From positions 310,001 to 374,000 of the forward strand of contig BDSI01000090.1 in the NCBI GenBank assembly GCA_003117195.1: a stretch of DNA of 64,000 nt, written 5' to 3'. Source of the DNA: Eudorina sp. 2006-703-Eu-15. Its lineage: Eukaryota > Chlorophyta > Chlorophyceae > Chlamydomonadales > Volvocaceae. Below the pieces are notes generated by a model. The model searched no databases, had not been told where the DNA came from, and was given only the letters and a program-made list of their open reading frames with translations. The position numbers and the translations under genes were made by a program. Positions 1 to 11,428 of this stretch are shown here, in pieces (position 1 is the stretch's first letter; each line of letters opens with the position of its first letter).

Positions 1-307
1 GAGGTGCGGGGCGGGGTCGCGCTGGGGGGGGAGGGGTGGGTGGGCGGGTGGGTGGGTGGGGGCTCGGTGGTGTGGGGGAACCCGGGCAGGCCAGGCCAGG
101 CCAAGGAGACATCGCCACGGAATGAACGCAGCAAGCGAACTACGCGCGCAGGGGCGCCCGCGTTTGCGCCCAGAGCGCGTCCAGAGCGCTGTCAGCCAAC
201 AAGCTCGCCGGTACCGTACCGGGCCCATGCCGCCACGGATGCACCTACTAGCATTCCCGTTCCTGGCTTGCCACGTATCCTCACCGGGCCCCGAGCCGAA
301 CCCGCTC

Positions 308-352
308 AACCCGGTTCGTTCTTCGGGTTTATTTATTTTCTCGATTTAACCT
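308..352 (+). repeat. Dispersed repeat C, copy 1
   Basis: The stretch containing CCGGTTCG, then GGGTTTATTT, then CGATTTAACCTC matches 45226-45272 with few mismatches (there TTTGGGTTTATTTC and CAATTTAATCCTC). Both copies lie in introns on the same strand, followed by CCTCCCTC-rich sequence. The family is not identified. Confidence 0.5.
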
Positions 353-387
353 CGGTGCCTTCCTCCCTCCCTCCCTGACTCCTGCCC

Positions 388-490
388 TGGCAGCAGCGCA
401 GCTTCAGTACGAAAAAAACACTTTCTGTATCCCTCCCTCCCTCCCCCCTGGACCTTTTCTCTGGCAGCAGCGCAGTTTGAATATGTCTAC
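388..490 (+). repeat. Dispersed repeat B, two tandem copies
   Basis: TGGCAGCAGCGCAG followed by CTTCAG or TTTGAATATGTCTACCAA occurs at 388-408 and again at 462-490. The same core occurs at 47208-47242 (reverse strand) and 55030-55070, in three cases followed by a variant of ATNTCTACCAA. All copies are intronic. It is probably a fragment of an interspersed element; I cannot name the family. Confidence 0.5.
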
Positions 491-553
491 CAACATGTCT
501 TCCTATACCTCCTGTATCCCTCATGTATCCCTCCCTGCCTCCCTGCCGTGCAG

Positions 554-1605
554 CGAGCCCGAGCCCAAGCGCCGCCGCGACAGCCAGCAGAGCCAGCAGC
601 CCCTGGAGGTGACCCGCTCGGGGGCGCCCCTGTCGCCGCTGGCGCTACAGGGCCCGCCGTCCGGCCTGCGCCTGGCCAGCACCACTCAGGCGGCGGCGGC
701 GGCGGCGGCGCTGCAGCCGCTGCAGTTCCCCATGAACGCGCCGGTGCCGGCCTTCGCACCCCTGCCGACCCTCGGGAGCCAGACCGACCAGCCGCCGGAC
801 AACACCAGCGTGACGCTCAGCATGGTAGCCCGCTCCGGGCCGCAGCACTCGCTCAGCCTGGGGGCCCTCGTCGGCGCGGGCGGCGGGGACATGGTTGAGA
901 TCTCGAACGCGACCTCGGGCTCAGGCGGGGATCGGTTTATCACCACCGCGGGCTCACCGACGGCGGGCTTTCCGGAGCTAACGACCCATGGGACGTTCAG
1001 CGGGGGCACCAGCGCGTCCGCGCAGGGAGGCTCGGGGCCGCAGGGCGCAGCCGCGGCGGAGGCGCTGAACGGCGGCGGCGGCGCGCCGTCGGGGGGCGCG
1101 GCGCTGCTCGGGCCGCCGCCGCTTGGGCCGGGGCCCGCGGTTCCGCCGCGGTTCGCACGCAGTACGGCGCCGTACGTGCTGATGAGCCCGGCGTCCAGCG
1201 GCGTCCACACGATGGGCGCGCTGGGGGCCTCGCCAAGGCAGCTGAGCTTCCTGGGACGCAGCTTGAGCCGACTGGCGCCCGCGTCCATCCCGTCGGGCAG
1301 CACCACGGCCGGCGGAGGCGTGCAGCCTCTGTCGCCGACGGCGTCGTTCGGCGGCGCGGCCGGCGGCAGCGCCGGCGGGCGGGCCCTGGAGCGACACTCC
1401 ACGCCGCGGGGCAACAGCGGCAGCAGGTCCCGGATGGTCGGCTCGGCGACTTCGGAGGCGGCAGCGCCGGCGGCCGTCGTCGCGGCGGCGGCGGCGGCGT
1501 CGCACTCGGCCGGGGACGACATCCTCACCACCACGCCGGTCTCGCCGGTGGCCTTCACCAACGGCACGTCGCTGAGCGGCGCCGCCAGCGGCGGCGAAGC
1601 TGCCG

Positions 1606-1640
<35 letters not shown>

Positions 1641-4600
1641 GCGCGGGCCGGCTTTGCGTCGGGGGCAGTGATGTCGTTCCGGGAGAGCTTCCGCGGGGAC
1701 TGCGGGCGCGGTGCCGCTAGTGTGAGCGACAGCGACGAGGGGTCCCTGACGCGGCGGGTCGCCGCGAGCAGCAACAGCTCCCCGCCGCTGCCTGCCCGGC
1801 GCAGCCGGGCCCTAGACACCAGCCCCGAAACCAGCAACAGCGGCGGCGCTGAGCATAAGGCCCCGACGCTGACGGGCTACCAGACTGTGTCCGCGGTGGG
1901 GACGTCGCGTTCGGGCAGTCTGCCCGGCGGCGCCGACGGCTCGACGGGTACGAATGCGGCCGGCAGCAACGGCAGGGCCGCGAATCTGAGGGCGCCCGGC
2001 GGTGTCTCCAGATCGCATTCGGGCGTCAGACGGAGCCTGTCCGCGTCCGGGCGCAGCGGCGCCGGCGGCGGCAGCGGCGGCCCCAGCGACGGCGGCGGCG
2101 AGGTCGACAGCATCCTGTCCCGCAGCGGCGGCGCGCGGACGCTCCGGGGCCACGGCAGGCTCAGTACGACCGGGTCTCGGAGCGCTGCGCGCCGCAGCTC
2201 CGCCGACACGCTGGATGTGGCGCCTGACCGCTTGACCAACAACAGCCGCCAGTCTCGGAGTACGGAGATCGCCACGGTTTCGGAGTTCAATGTCGTGCTG
2301 GAGTCGGGGGGCCAGCACTTCGTGAACCCGCGCTCCGAGACCGACGTCGCGCCCCGCCAGCTGAGCAACTCGGTGGGCCGCGGGGCCAAAGCCCCGTCGA
2401 ACACGGGCTTCTCTCACATGCCGGCGGCGGCGGCGCCGGCTCTACTTCTCACACCGCAGGTGGTCTCACCGTCGGCGGCTGCGGCGGGAAGCGCGGGAGC
2501 CCGCGGCTGTGGGGTTGCGGCGGCCGGGATCGGCGGCGGCGCCGCCGCCGCCGCCGTCGCGGGGCCGAGTGTGGGCCCGCTGGGCGAGGGTTCCTCCACC
2601 ATGGACCGCTCGTTGGTGCCGACGTCCGCGTACAGCCCTCGAGCGGCCGCGCGGCGGCCTTCCGTGACGTTCGACGTACAGTCCTCGGCCGGCGGCGGCG
2701 GCGGCGGCAGCCACAGCTGCGATGACGGGACGTCGGGCAGCGGCGGCGGCGGCGGCGTTAGCGACGGCGCTGCCTCCGGGACGGCGGCACCGCACGTGCC
2801 GGCCCCCAGCACGTCCGTCTCGCCGCGCCATGGGCCCCACGGAGCTGCTTCCGTGAGCAGCCCACAGCTGGATTCAGGCAGCACCCAAGACCATCCCGCC
2901 GACCCGGCGGTCCTGGAGTACCCGCTGCAGGCAGCCGCCCTCGCCGGGCCCACATTACCCCACCCCGCGTCCCACACCTCGCAACGCCAGCCCGCGCTCG
3001 CCTACCGACGGGCGCCCAGCCATTTGGGGCCCTCCGCCGGCACCGCGCTGCTCTCCACCCCGCCGCCGCCCTTCGCCTCGCGCGGCGCGAGCCTGCGCCG
3101 CCGCAGCGACATCACCCCCGCCGCCGCCGCTGCCGTCGCGGCCGCCGCCGCCAGCTTCACGGACCACGCATCTCCCTACACAACCACCTTCACTTACACC
3201 ATGGCCGCGCCGCCGGGTGGGCCGGGGTACGGCCACGGCGGCGGCCACGTGTACGACAGCGGGCTGCGGCCGAGCCCGCTCGGCCGGGGCGTGTCTCAGA
3301 GCAGCATCTCAGGGTTACCTGCCGTACGACCCGGCATGAGGGGCAGCGGCGGCGGCGGCACCAGCGACGCGACGGGGCAGCGCAGCAGCACCAGCCGCAG
3401 CCTGCGGGGCCCGTCGGTCGACGGGGACGAGACCGGAGACCACGGGGAGCTGTCGGCGGCGTATGGGGGCGTGGGACAATCCTCCCCGCTTCCAACGCTG
3501 TTCCCCGCGGGCGCGCTCTCAGATGACGATTTCGCCAGCGGCAGCAACAGCGCCGCCGGCACCGGCGGCCGCCCCAGCGCGACCACCGCCGGGGAGTCCG
3601 GTTTGCCATCCGGCGCCGTACCCGCCAGCCCGCCGTTCAGCAGCTACATCGCCGCCGCCAGCGCCGCGGCGGCGGCCGCGGTCGCGCCCGCCGGCGGCGG
3701 CGGCGGCAGCGCCCGCACCAGCAACGTCAGGCGCAGCATGACCGACGGGTCGGCGCTGCAGCGGCAGCTGCAGCAGCTGCAGCACCCGCGGCAGCGCACG
3801 TCCAGCCTCGGGGCGCGCGTCGCCAGCGGGCCCCTGGCCGCCGCCCCGAGCTCGCCCGCCGTGAGCATACCCCGTGTGGCCGGCTACGGCGGCGCTGCCG
3901 CCGGCGCCCCCCCGACGCCGCCGGGCCAAGGCTCCACGGGCATCCTGCCCACCGTCAGCATGCCCGCCGGCAGCCAAACCCACGGCCACGGCCACGGCCA
4001 TGGCCACGGCTTGAGCCGGAGCCTGCTTGCGCTGGTGAGCATGCCGTCGCCGCGCCTGGTGGGCGGGGGGGGCGGGGGCCGCCTCTCCTCGCTGGGCGTG
4101 GGCCCGGCGGCGGTCCACCCGACCGCGCCCGAGTCGCGGGCAGCCAGCATGGCGTCCATGATGCGCTTGGCCTCGCAACACAACCTGCAGTCCGTGGGCG
4201 ACTCGCTGTGCAGCCGGTGGCGGGTGGTGGAGGAGGGGGAGCCGGGGGCCCAGCTGGTGTTCAGGTGCGAGGGGGCGGTGGTGGGCGCGGGGCGGGCGCG
4301 GGCGCGGTACGGGAGGCGGCGGTGGCTGTGGTCGCGCGTGTGTGTGTGCGTGTGCCTCCCTCTCTCCCGTCTCTCTCCCCTCCCAACCACGCAACTCCCA
4401 CCAACGCCGCTGAGACTGGGTTGTCCGCGCTTGTCTTGCACTTCAACCCCGCAAACCGGGGAATCCCCAACCCCCAAAGCATCAACATCCAGACCCCAAC
4501 CGCATGGCCCCCCCCTCCTCACGCCGTGCGGGCAGGGGCCTCCGAGTGCGCATGGGCGCGCATTCAGGTCTGTCCGAGGCCACAGACCTGGCGCAGCTCA

Positions 4601-7600
4601 ACCGCACCGCCAACCGCATGCAGTACACCGGCGTGGGCCTGTCCATGGCCAAGGCGGTCGCGGACTGCGCGCACGGCGGCCAGATGCTCATGTCGGAGGC
4701 GGCGTTCATGCAGGTGGGTCCGTGCGGGGGCGCGCGGGGGCGGTGCCGTGCGGTGCGGCTCGGCGCGGTGCGGCCGCAGGGCGGTGCGTGCTTGCCATGG
4801 AGTGCATGGAGTGCATCGCCACTGGTGCCACCGAGGTCGAGAGCCGAGCCCCCCTCGGTCTTGCCCGCCTCTCCCTCAGATGCCACCCCGCAGCGTACCC
4901 TGTCCGGTCCCTGCCTGCGACCGCTTCCAACTCCTCCTTGGCCCTTGGCCTTTGGCCCCGCCACATTGCCACGCTGCGCCCTCACTGCCCTCCCTCCGCA
5001 CCGCTCGCTGTCCCACTGCCCGCTCCGCACTGCACCGCGCCACCACCACCCGACCACCCAACTGGCCCACCGCCGCGCCCTGCCCTCCCGCCAGCTGGCC
5101 GTGGAGAGCCTCCGCGAGGGCGTCATGGTCCTCCACATGGGCGAGCACCGCCTCAAGGACGACCTGCCCAACATCAGCCTCTACTGCGGCTGCCCGCGGG
5201 GGCTGCAGGGCCGCCTGCCCACGCTGCGCGCCGTGCGCTCGCGACAGCAGTTCAGCCTGGGCGTGCTGGACGCGCCGGCGGGCAGTGTGGTGGTGGTGTT
5301 TATGCACGTGGTGGGGGCGGTGAGCCTGCTGGAGTGGCGACCCGACCTGGCGGCCACGGCGCTGGCCATGTTCCGGGACCACGTCTCCCTGGAGTTGATC
5401 AAGTACCAGGGCTACCTGGTGGGTGTGAGGACGGGCGGGTGGGTGGGTAGTGACTATTGAGGGTGGTTGGGAGCCGGCTGGCAACGACTTAACCCCGTGA
5501 CAAATGAGACCCGCCAAGCAGTGCGCTGCGATGGGCAGCAGGGGAGGCTGAGAGGTGGAGGTTTTTGAATCGGTATCCAACCGTCACAGTGGGGCAATGC
5601 GGGAGGAGGGGAAGCCGATAGGAGGAGCGGCGAGCGGGGGAGGGGGCAGGGAGCGTGGAGGTGCCGCTTCGCGGTGGAGAGCGGGGGGAGGGCCCCCGAC
5701 TTGGGGTGGGCCCCCGACTTGGGCGGGCTTGGGAGGATTAAACTTGGACTTGGGAGGAGTAAGCTCCATATGCCCGTGAAGCTGGGCAGGGAGGTGGATG
5801 CGGCTTGCGCTGTTGCGCCTGTGGAGTCCTGGAGTTGGTGTACAAGCGGAGCCGCGAAAGACTGGCCCTCCCGTCCCCCCCGGACGTCGTTCCTGCCCAT
5901 GCACGCCGCTGGTCGCCGCAGGTGGAGGCGGTGGACGGCCTGGTTTTGGCGTCCTTCTCCTCGCCCGCCGCCGGCCTGGTGTGGGTGGCCAAGTGCCAGA
6001 GCGACATGACCATGCTGCCCTGGCCAGAGGTGCGACCCGCACCGAGCCGCATCGCACTGCCCTCCCCCTTTGCCAACAAAGACAGCGAAATCGCGAAAAT
6101 TCACTAACTGCCTCAACCCTCGCGTTCGCGTCGGCGTCCGTGTCCGCTGGGAGCCTCCGCTCCCCGCGCGGTCGCTCGCCCTTGCCGGCCTGGGATCCTT
6201 ACCCTGGCGGCCACCGCTGTGTTCATCCTTGCTCATCCAATGAATGCACGTCGACCCCCCTTTGCTCGTCTGGCGAATCTCCATCCACGGTGTTCCGTCC
6301 TGCGCCTGCATCCGCGTCTCCGCCGGCTGCGCTCCTTGGGGTCCACCCTGGCCCCCTAGCCGCCACCCATCGCTGCGGCTCTCGTCACCACCCATCGCGC
6401 GTTCGGCAGCCGGGTCCCCTATGCCCGCATAGGACCCGCCGCCACTCGCGGCCCCCCCCCCTTGGCCCAATCCTTGACCCCCCTTGGCCCTACCGTGTGT
6501 CTGTGTCTGTGTCTGCCCGGTGATGTCACCCGCAGGAGCTCATGTGCCACGAGGCGTGCGAGGAGCTGTGTGTGACCCGCATGAACCCCTCCACCGGGGT
6601 GCATGAGGACGTGGTGGTGTTCAGGTGGGGGGCAACCTGGAATGCATCCGAACCCAGAACCCAGAACCCAGAACCCATCCCATCCCACCCCGGGCACACT
6701 CTGCGTAGTGCAGGAGGTGGTGGTGTCCAATGGACGGCGCCGCCGCCGGCGCGGATGGGGCTCGGCCGGTCCACCCGCTTGGTTAGCCGCCCACATGCGC
6801 TTCCGCTCCGCCGCCTCCAGCGTACGGAGTTACGGACCGGCCGCCGCCCAGCGGCGTTCCCCTGGAGCACTCTCTTGATTGGGGGGCGGGGTTGAGTGTC
6901 CGTTTAGCAGCTCTGACATGCCGGAAGGGGGTGTTCGAATGCGGGGTGTACCGAATGGCCGGCGGGAGTCCGCTTGTGGGAAAGGTAAAATGTCCGGATT
7001 CATCACCCCCACGACACGAAACGACACGACACGGTACTGCATGGCATGGCCCGGCCCAATGACGTGCCAGTCCAACCGTCCCATGTGTCCGCCCCGCGCC
7101 TGCCCGCGCCGCCGCAGGGGCCTGCGCCTCAAGGCGGGTGTGGACATGGGCCGCCTGCGCGGCGAGATCAACTGCGTGACGGGCCGCATGAGCTACCGCG
7201 GCCGCGCGATGAACCGGGCGGCGCGCATCGTGGCGGCGGCGGGGTCGGGCCAGATCCTGGCCTCCAGCGAGGTGTGGCTGGCGGCCGCGACGCAGCCCGC
7301 GGCGCGGCTGTGCGGCCTGACGGCGGCCAGCATGGGGCAGTTCGTGCTCAAAGGCGTGGCGGAGCCCATGGAGGTGTACCTGGTCAAGTAAGTGGCGGCG
7401 ACGTGCGTGTTGGGATCGGCAGGCAGGCAAACGAGGCAGGAGGAATATGCGGTGGGCGTGGCAGGTTCCAACAGTGGCGGCCGCGTGTGCGAGGGTGTGG
7501 GTGTGGGTGTGGGCGTATGGGTTTGGGTTCAGGTTCGGGTGTGCTCGGCGAGAAAACCCTGAAGCCCGACCCAACCCCAGTAGTAACCGTACCAAGGTGG

Positions 7601-10557
7601 ACCCGTGTCCCGACCGGGTGTTCCAACGGGCCCAGATAGCGCGTAGGCGCCTCATCTCATCAACCCCTACCAAGGACTGCGCACCCATCCTCCACCACCC
7701 GCGGGGGGGTCACGCAGCCATACCGGCCAACACACCAGGTTACCAGCGCGCCAGGATTGCCTCTCCTGGAAACCGCGCCAGACCCGCCTGATCACACGGC
7801 GGTGAGGGAACCGGGATTCGAACCGCGGTGGTGTTTGTTCAAGGATCACGGATGACTGAGCCGAGAGGCAGATGAAGTCCAGCCCGACAGCCGTTGGAGA
7901 TGAGACGAAACCGCCGCCAGATCGGTGCCGTTACGGCGCTAGGCGTTGCTTGGGTTAGTGTGCTTGAGCTGCGCGATGTCTCCTAGTTGGTGGCGGGTCT
8001 TCCGCCCCTGGCCGCACGGACTCAACACCACCATGCTTGGGAATGAAGGTGGACGGGTCGTGCAGGGATTCGGGGTCAAGGAGCCTGGTTCGCCCTCATC
8101 ACACCATCGTTCGCCCTCATCACACCATCGTTCGCCCTCATCACACCATCGTTCGCCCTCATCACACCATCGTTCGCCCTCATCACACCATCGTTCGCCC
8201 TCATCATCATACCCTGCACCCATACACACCGTCCATAGGCGGCAGCCCCTCAACCCTATCCCTGCGTTGTACTTCATTCTCCGCCCCTCCCGCCCTGTCT
8301 TCCCAAAAGGCCCCCTTCCCCGCGTACCCTTCTTCCCAACCACGGGGTCCCCAGGACCGCTGCGGGCGTGATGTCCTGCCGGGCCCGTACGGTCCTGAAC
8401 CGCCCGGAGGGCCCCCTGGAGCTGGACGAGTTGCCCATCAGCGACCCAATGGCCGCACTGCAGCACCACGTCAACATCAACAACGCCGGCTCCTCGGCCG
8501 CGGCGGCGGCGGCGGCGGCGTCGACGGCGGCGCTGGCGCGGCAGGTCGCCGCCGCAGCCGCCGCCGCCTCGCCGGCGCTGCGTGGCGGCGGCGGCGGCAG
8601 CGTCGCGGCGGCGGCCGCAGGCGGCGGCGTCGCGGGTGCAGGCGGCGCGAGCGCGGCGGCTGTCGCCGCCGCCGCCGCTGCTGCTGCCGGGGGACCGAGC
8701 GTAACTTCGCGGCTGATGCTGGGGCGCATGCACTCGGTGTCCGGGGGCCTGGCGGCGGCTCTGCGGCGGGAGGAGAGCATGACCAAGCGGCCTCTGTCGC
8801 GGAACGTGTCCATGAGGTGGGTGGGTGAGGGCTTATAAACGAAGTTGTAGCCCGACCACACAGCAGGTGGGTCTCTTCTTGAAACACAGCAGGTGGCTGG
8901 GTGGGTGGATGTGCGCGACTCGTTGGGTGGGTTATGTGTGTTGTGGCAAGGAAGGAAGAAACGGGGCCGTGTGTTTGTGTTGAAGGTCGTGTACGTGTGC
9001 GTGTGCGTGCCAACGACCCCATTCCAAGCCGGACAAGATGCGACGGCTGCGGACGGATGGGCCGCTGCGTCGGTGTGAGCGTGTGGGTGCGTGGCCAGCT
9101 GGACCTCCCACAAACCTGACGGCCCCTGGTCCTGCCCTCCCTCCGCACACCTCCCTCCCCACACCACACCTCCCCACCTCGCACTGCAATGTGTCTACCA
9201 GTGTCGGATATCCCTCCCCACACCTCCTTCTCCCCTCCCCACACCTCCCTCTCCCTCCCCACACCTCCTTCTCCCCTCCCCACACCTCCCTCTTCCCTCC
9301 CCACACCTCCCTCTCCCCTCCCCGCACCTCACCTCCCCCAACGTGCGGGCGCAGGTCTAGCCGTCGGAGCAGCGTGGGCAGCCAGTTCAGCAACCTCGCA
9401 GCCAACACCATGGTCGCAGCGGCCCGTGGGTCGTTCGACGGCCGCCAGGACGCCACCTCGCCGCTGCGGGCCGGCGCCGGCGCCGGCGCCGCGCCGCCAG
9501 CGCCAGGGACAGGCGTCATCGGCAGCAGCGTCAGCGGACCTGCCATGATCGCCGCAGCACCCAGTCTGCCCGCTGCCGTCGCCGCCGCCGGGGCGTCCAT
9601 GCCCGGCCCCGCCGGCGGCGCCGCCGCCGGCGGCGGCGGCATCGACGGCAGCGCCGGCCAGGTGGTGATCTCCGTCGGGGCTGCCGGGACCCAGCGGTCG
9701 GCCAGCCAGCCACAGCTGATGATGCCGGGCAGCGGGATGACTCCGGTGGGCTTGATCCCCGCCGGCGGGTCGGTGCGGGTCGGCGGGACGGGCGCAGGTG
9801 CGTGGGTGGATGGGGCGGTGGGGCGGTGGGGCGGTGAGGGTGCGGGTCGGCGGGACGGGCGCAGGTGCGTGGGTGGATGGGGCGGTGGGCGGTGAGGCGG
9901 TGAGGGTGCGGGTCGGCGGGACGGGCGCAGGTGCGTGGGTGGATGGGGCGGTGGGCGGTGGGGCGGTGAGGGTGCGGGTCGGCGGGACGGGCGCAGGTGC
10001 GTGGGTGGATGGGGCGGTGGGGCGGTGAGGGTGCGGGTCGGCGGGACGGGCGCAGGTGCGTGGGTGGATGGGGCGGTGGGGCGGTGGGGCGGTGGGGCGG
10101 TGAGGGTGCGGGTCGGCGGGACGGGCGCAGGTGCGTGGGTGGATGGGGCGGTGGGGCGGTGGGTGGGGCGGTGGGGCTGTGAGGGTGCGGGCGGCGGGGC
10201 TGTGATGCGGCGGTGTACCGTATCAGGAATACGAGCACCGAGAGACGAGGAGTCCAGCTCCTCGACCGTCGGTGTACGGTACATGAGACAGCACCCGGGA
10301 CCGAAATTACCGGTAACCGTTGCCGACATGTCGGCAACGGTGACGGCGATGCGGTGCGGGCTGTAGGGATGTAGCAGGGCTGTAGGGACGCGATGCCGCA
10401 CGGGAGCGCTGTTACAGGATCTGTGAGTGCGTGTTGTCTGGAAGAGAACCTGCCCGGACCGAGGTGTGTGTGTTAAAATAAACCGCGAGACACGAGGTGT
10501 GTGTGTGTGTTAGCAAGGAGAAAAGCTGAGCCGCGAATAAGCAGAACGGTGTCCAGC

Positions 10558-10618
<61 letters not shown>

Positions 10619-11394
10619 CGTAGGCAGGCAGAGCAGGAGTGCGTGACATGCCAGGGGCATAGCTAAGAAAGGTCTGTGTGTATGTGTTTGCACAAGAGAA
10701 CAGGGGTGTGTATGCATGTGTGTATGGAGTCTGAGCTCGCCGTCGCCGCTCGCAGGCGCGATCCATACGGGCGCCAGCGGCGTCGGCCTCTCCACCCATC
10801 CCGCCGCCTCCGCCGCCGCCGTCGGCTCCCTCCACGGCGCCGCCGCCGCCGGCATCTACCCCGCAGTCGCAGGCTTCGTGCCCTTCATGGGACCCGCCGG
10901 CAACGGCGTCGGCGCCAGTATGTACGGCGCCAGCGGGATCATGCCGTACGGCCTGCCGTCCATCGGCTCCGGAACCCGCACCTCCCGCACCTCCCGCAAC
11001 TCGGCGGGCGAGCAAGTGGACACCACAGAGGGCGGCCACTCCTCCAACCCGCGCAGCTCGAACGCATCCAACCGCTCCGGGCACCCGCTGTGGGGGCCGC
11101 GGCTAACGGCGGGGATGCAGCTGCACCCCTCCCAGCCGCACGCACAGGTTGCCGGTACCGGTACCGCCGGCGGCGGCGGCGGCGGCGGCAGCGGTGCCGT
11201 CGCCGCGGCCGCCAACTCGCCCGTGTCCAGCCGCTCCGGGCCCGCGCAAGGCATCGTACGGCACATCTCTGCGCTGATCCGCTCCGCCTCGATGGCGCTC
11301 CACGGCGGCAGCTCCGGCCACACCAGCGCCGCGGCGGCTGCCGCCGCCTCGGCCGCCGCCACGGCGGCGGCGACCGTGGCCGCCGCCGGCGCCG

Positions 11395-11428
<34 letters not shown>

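Larger units (their letters stand above)
1..553 (+). other. Intron (probable) upstream of the first visible cyclase exon
   Basis: No gene of its own is supported here. The first bases read GAG followed by GTGCGG, which looks like the end of an exon and a splice donor. The stretch ends in a long pyrimidine tract (CCCTCC repeats from about 361 on) and a CAG at 551-553, a good acceptor for the exon that follows. I therefore read it as an intron of the cyclase gene whose earlier exons lie outside the window. It carries copies of two dispersed repeats that recur elsewhere in the window (308-352 and 388-490). Confidence 0.5.

Noticed and set aside
686..1837. Long minus-strand open frame (383 codons) opposite the cyclase exon, and similar antisense frames at 12408-13961 and 61655-62989
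   Set aside because: High GC removes stop codons in several frames at once; these frames mirror Ala/Gly/Pro codon repeats or known exons and show no family similarity of their own.
8089..8207. Regular direct repeats resembling a CRISPR array
   Set aside because: The units are directly adjacent with no spacers, and the locus is a eukaryotic intron: a plain minisatellite.
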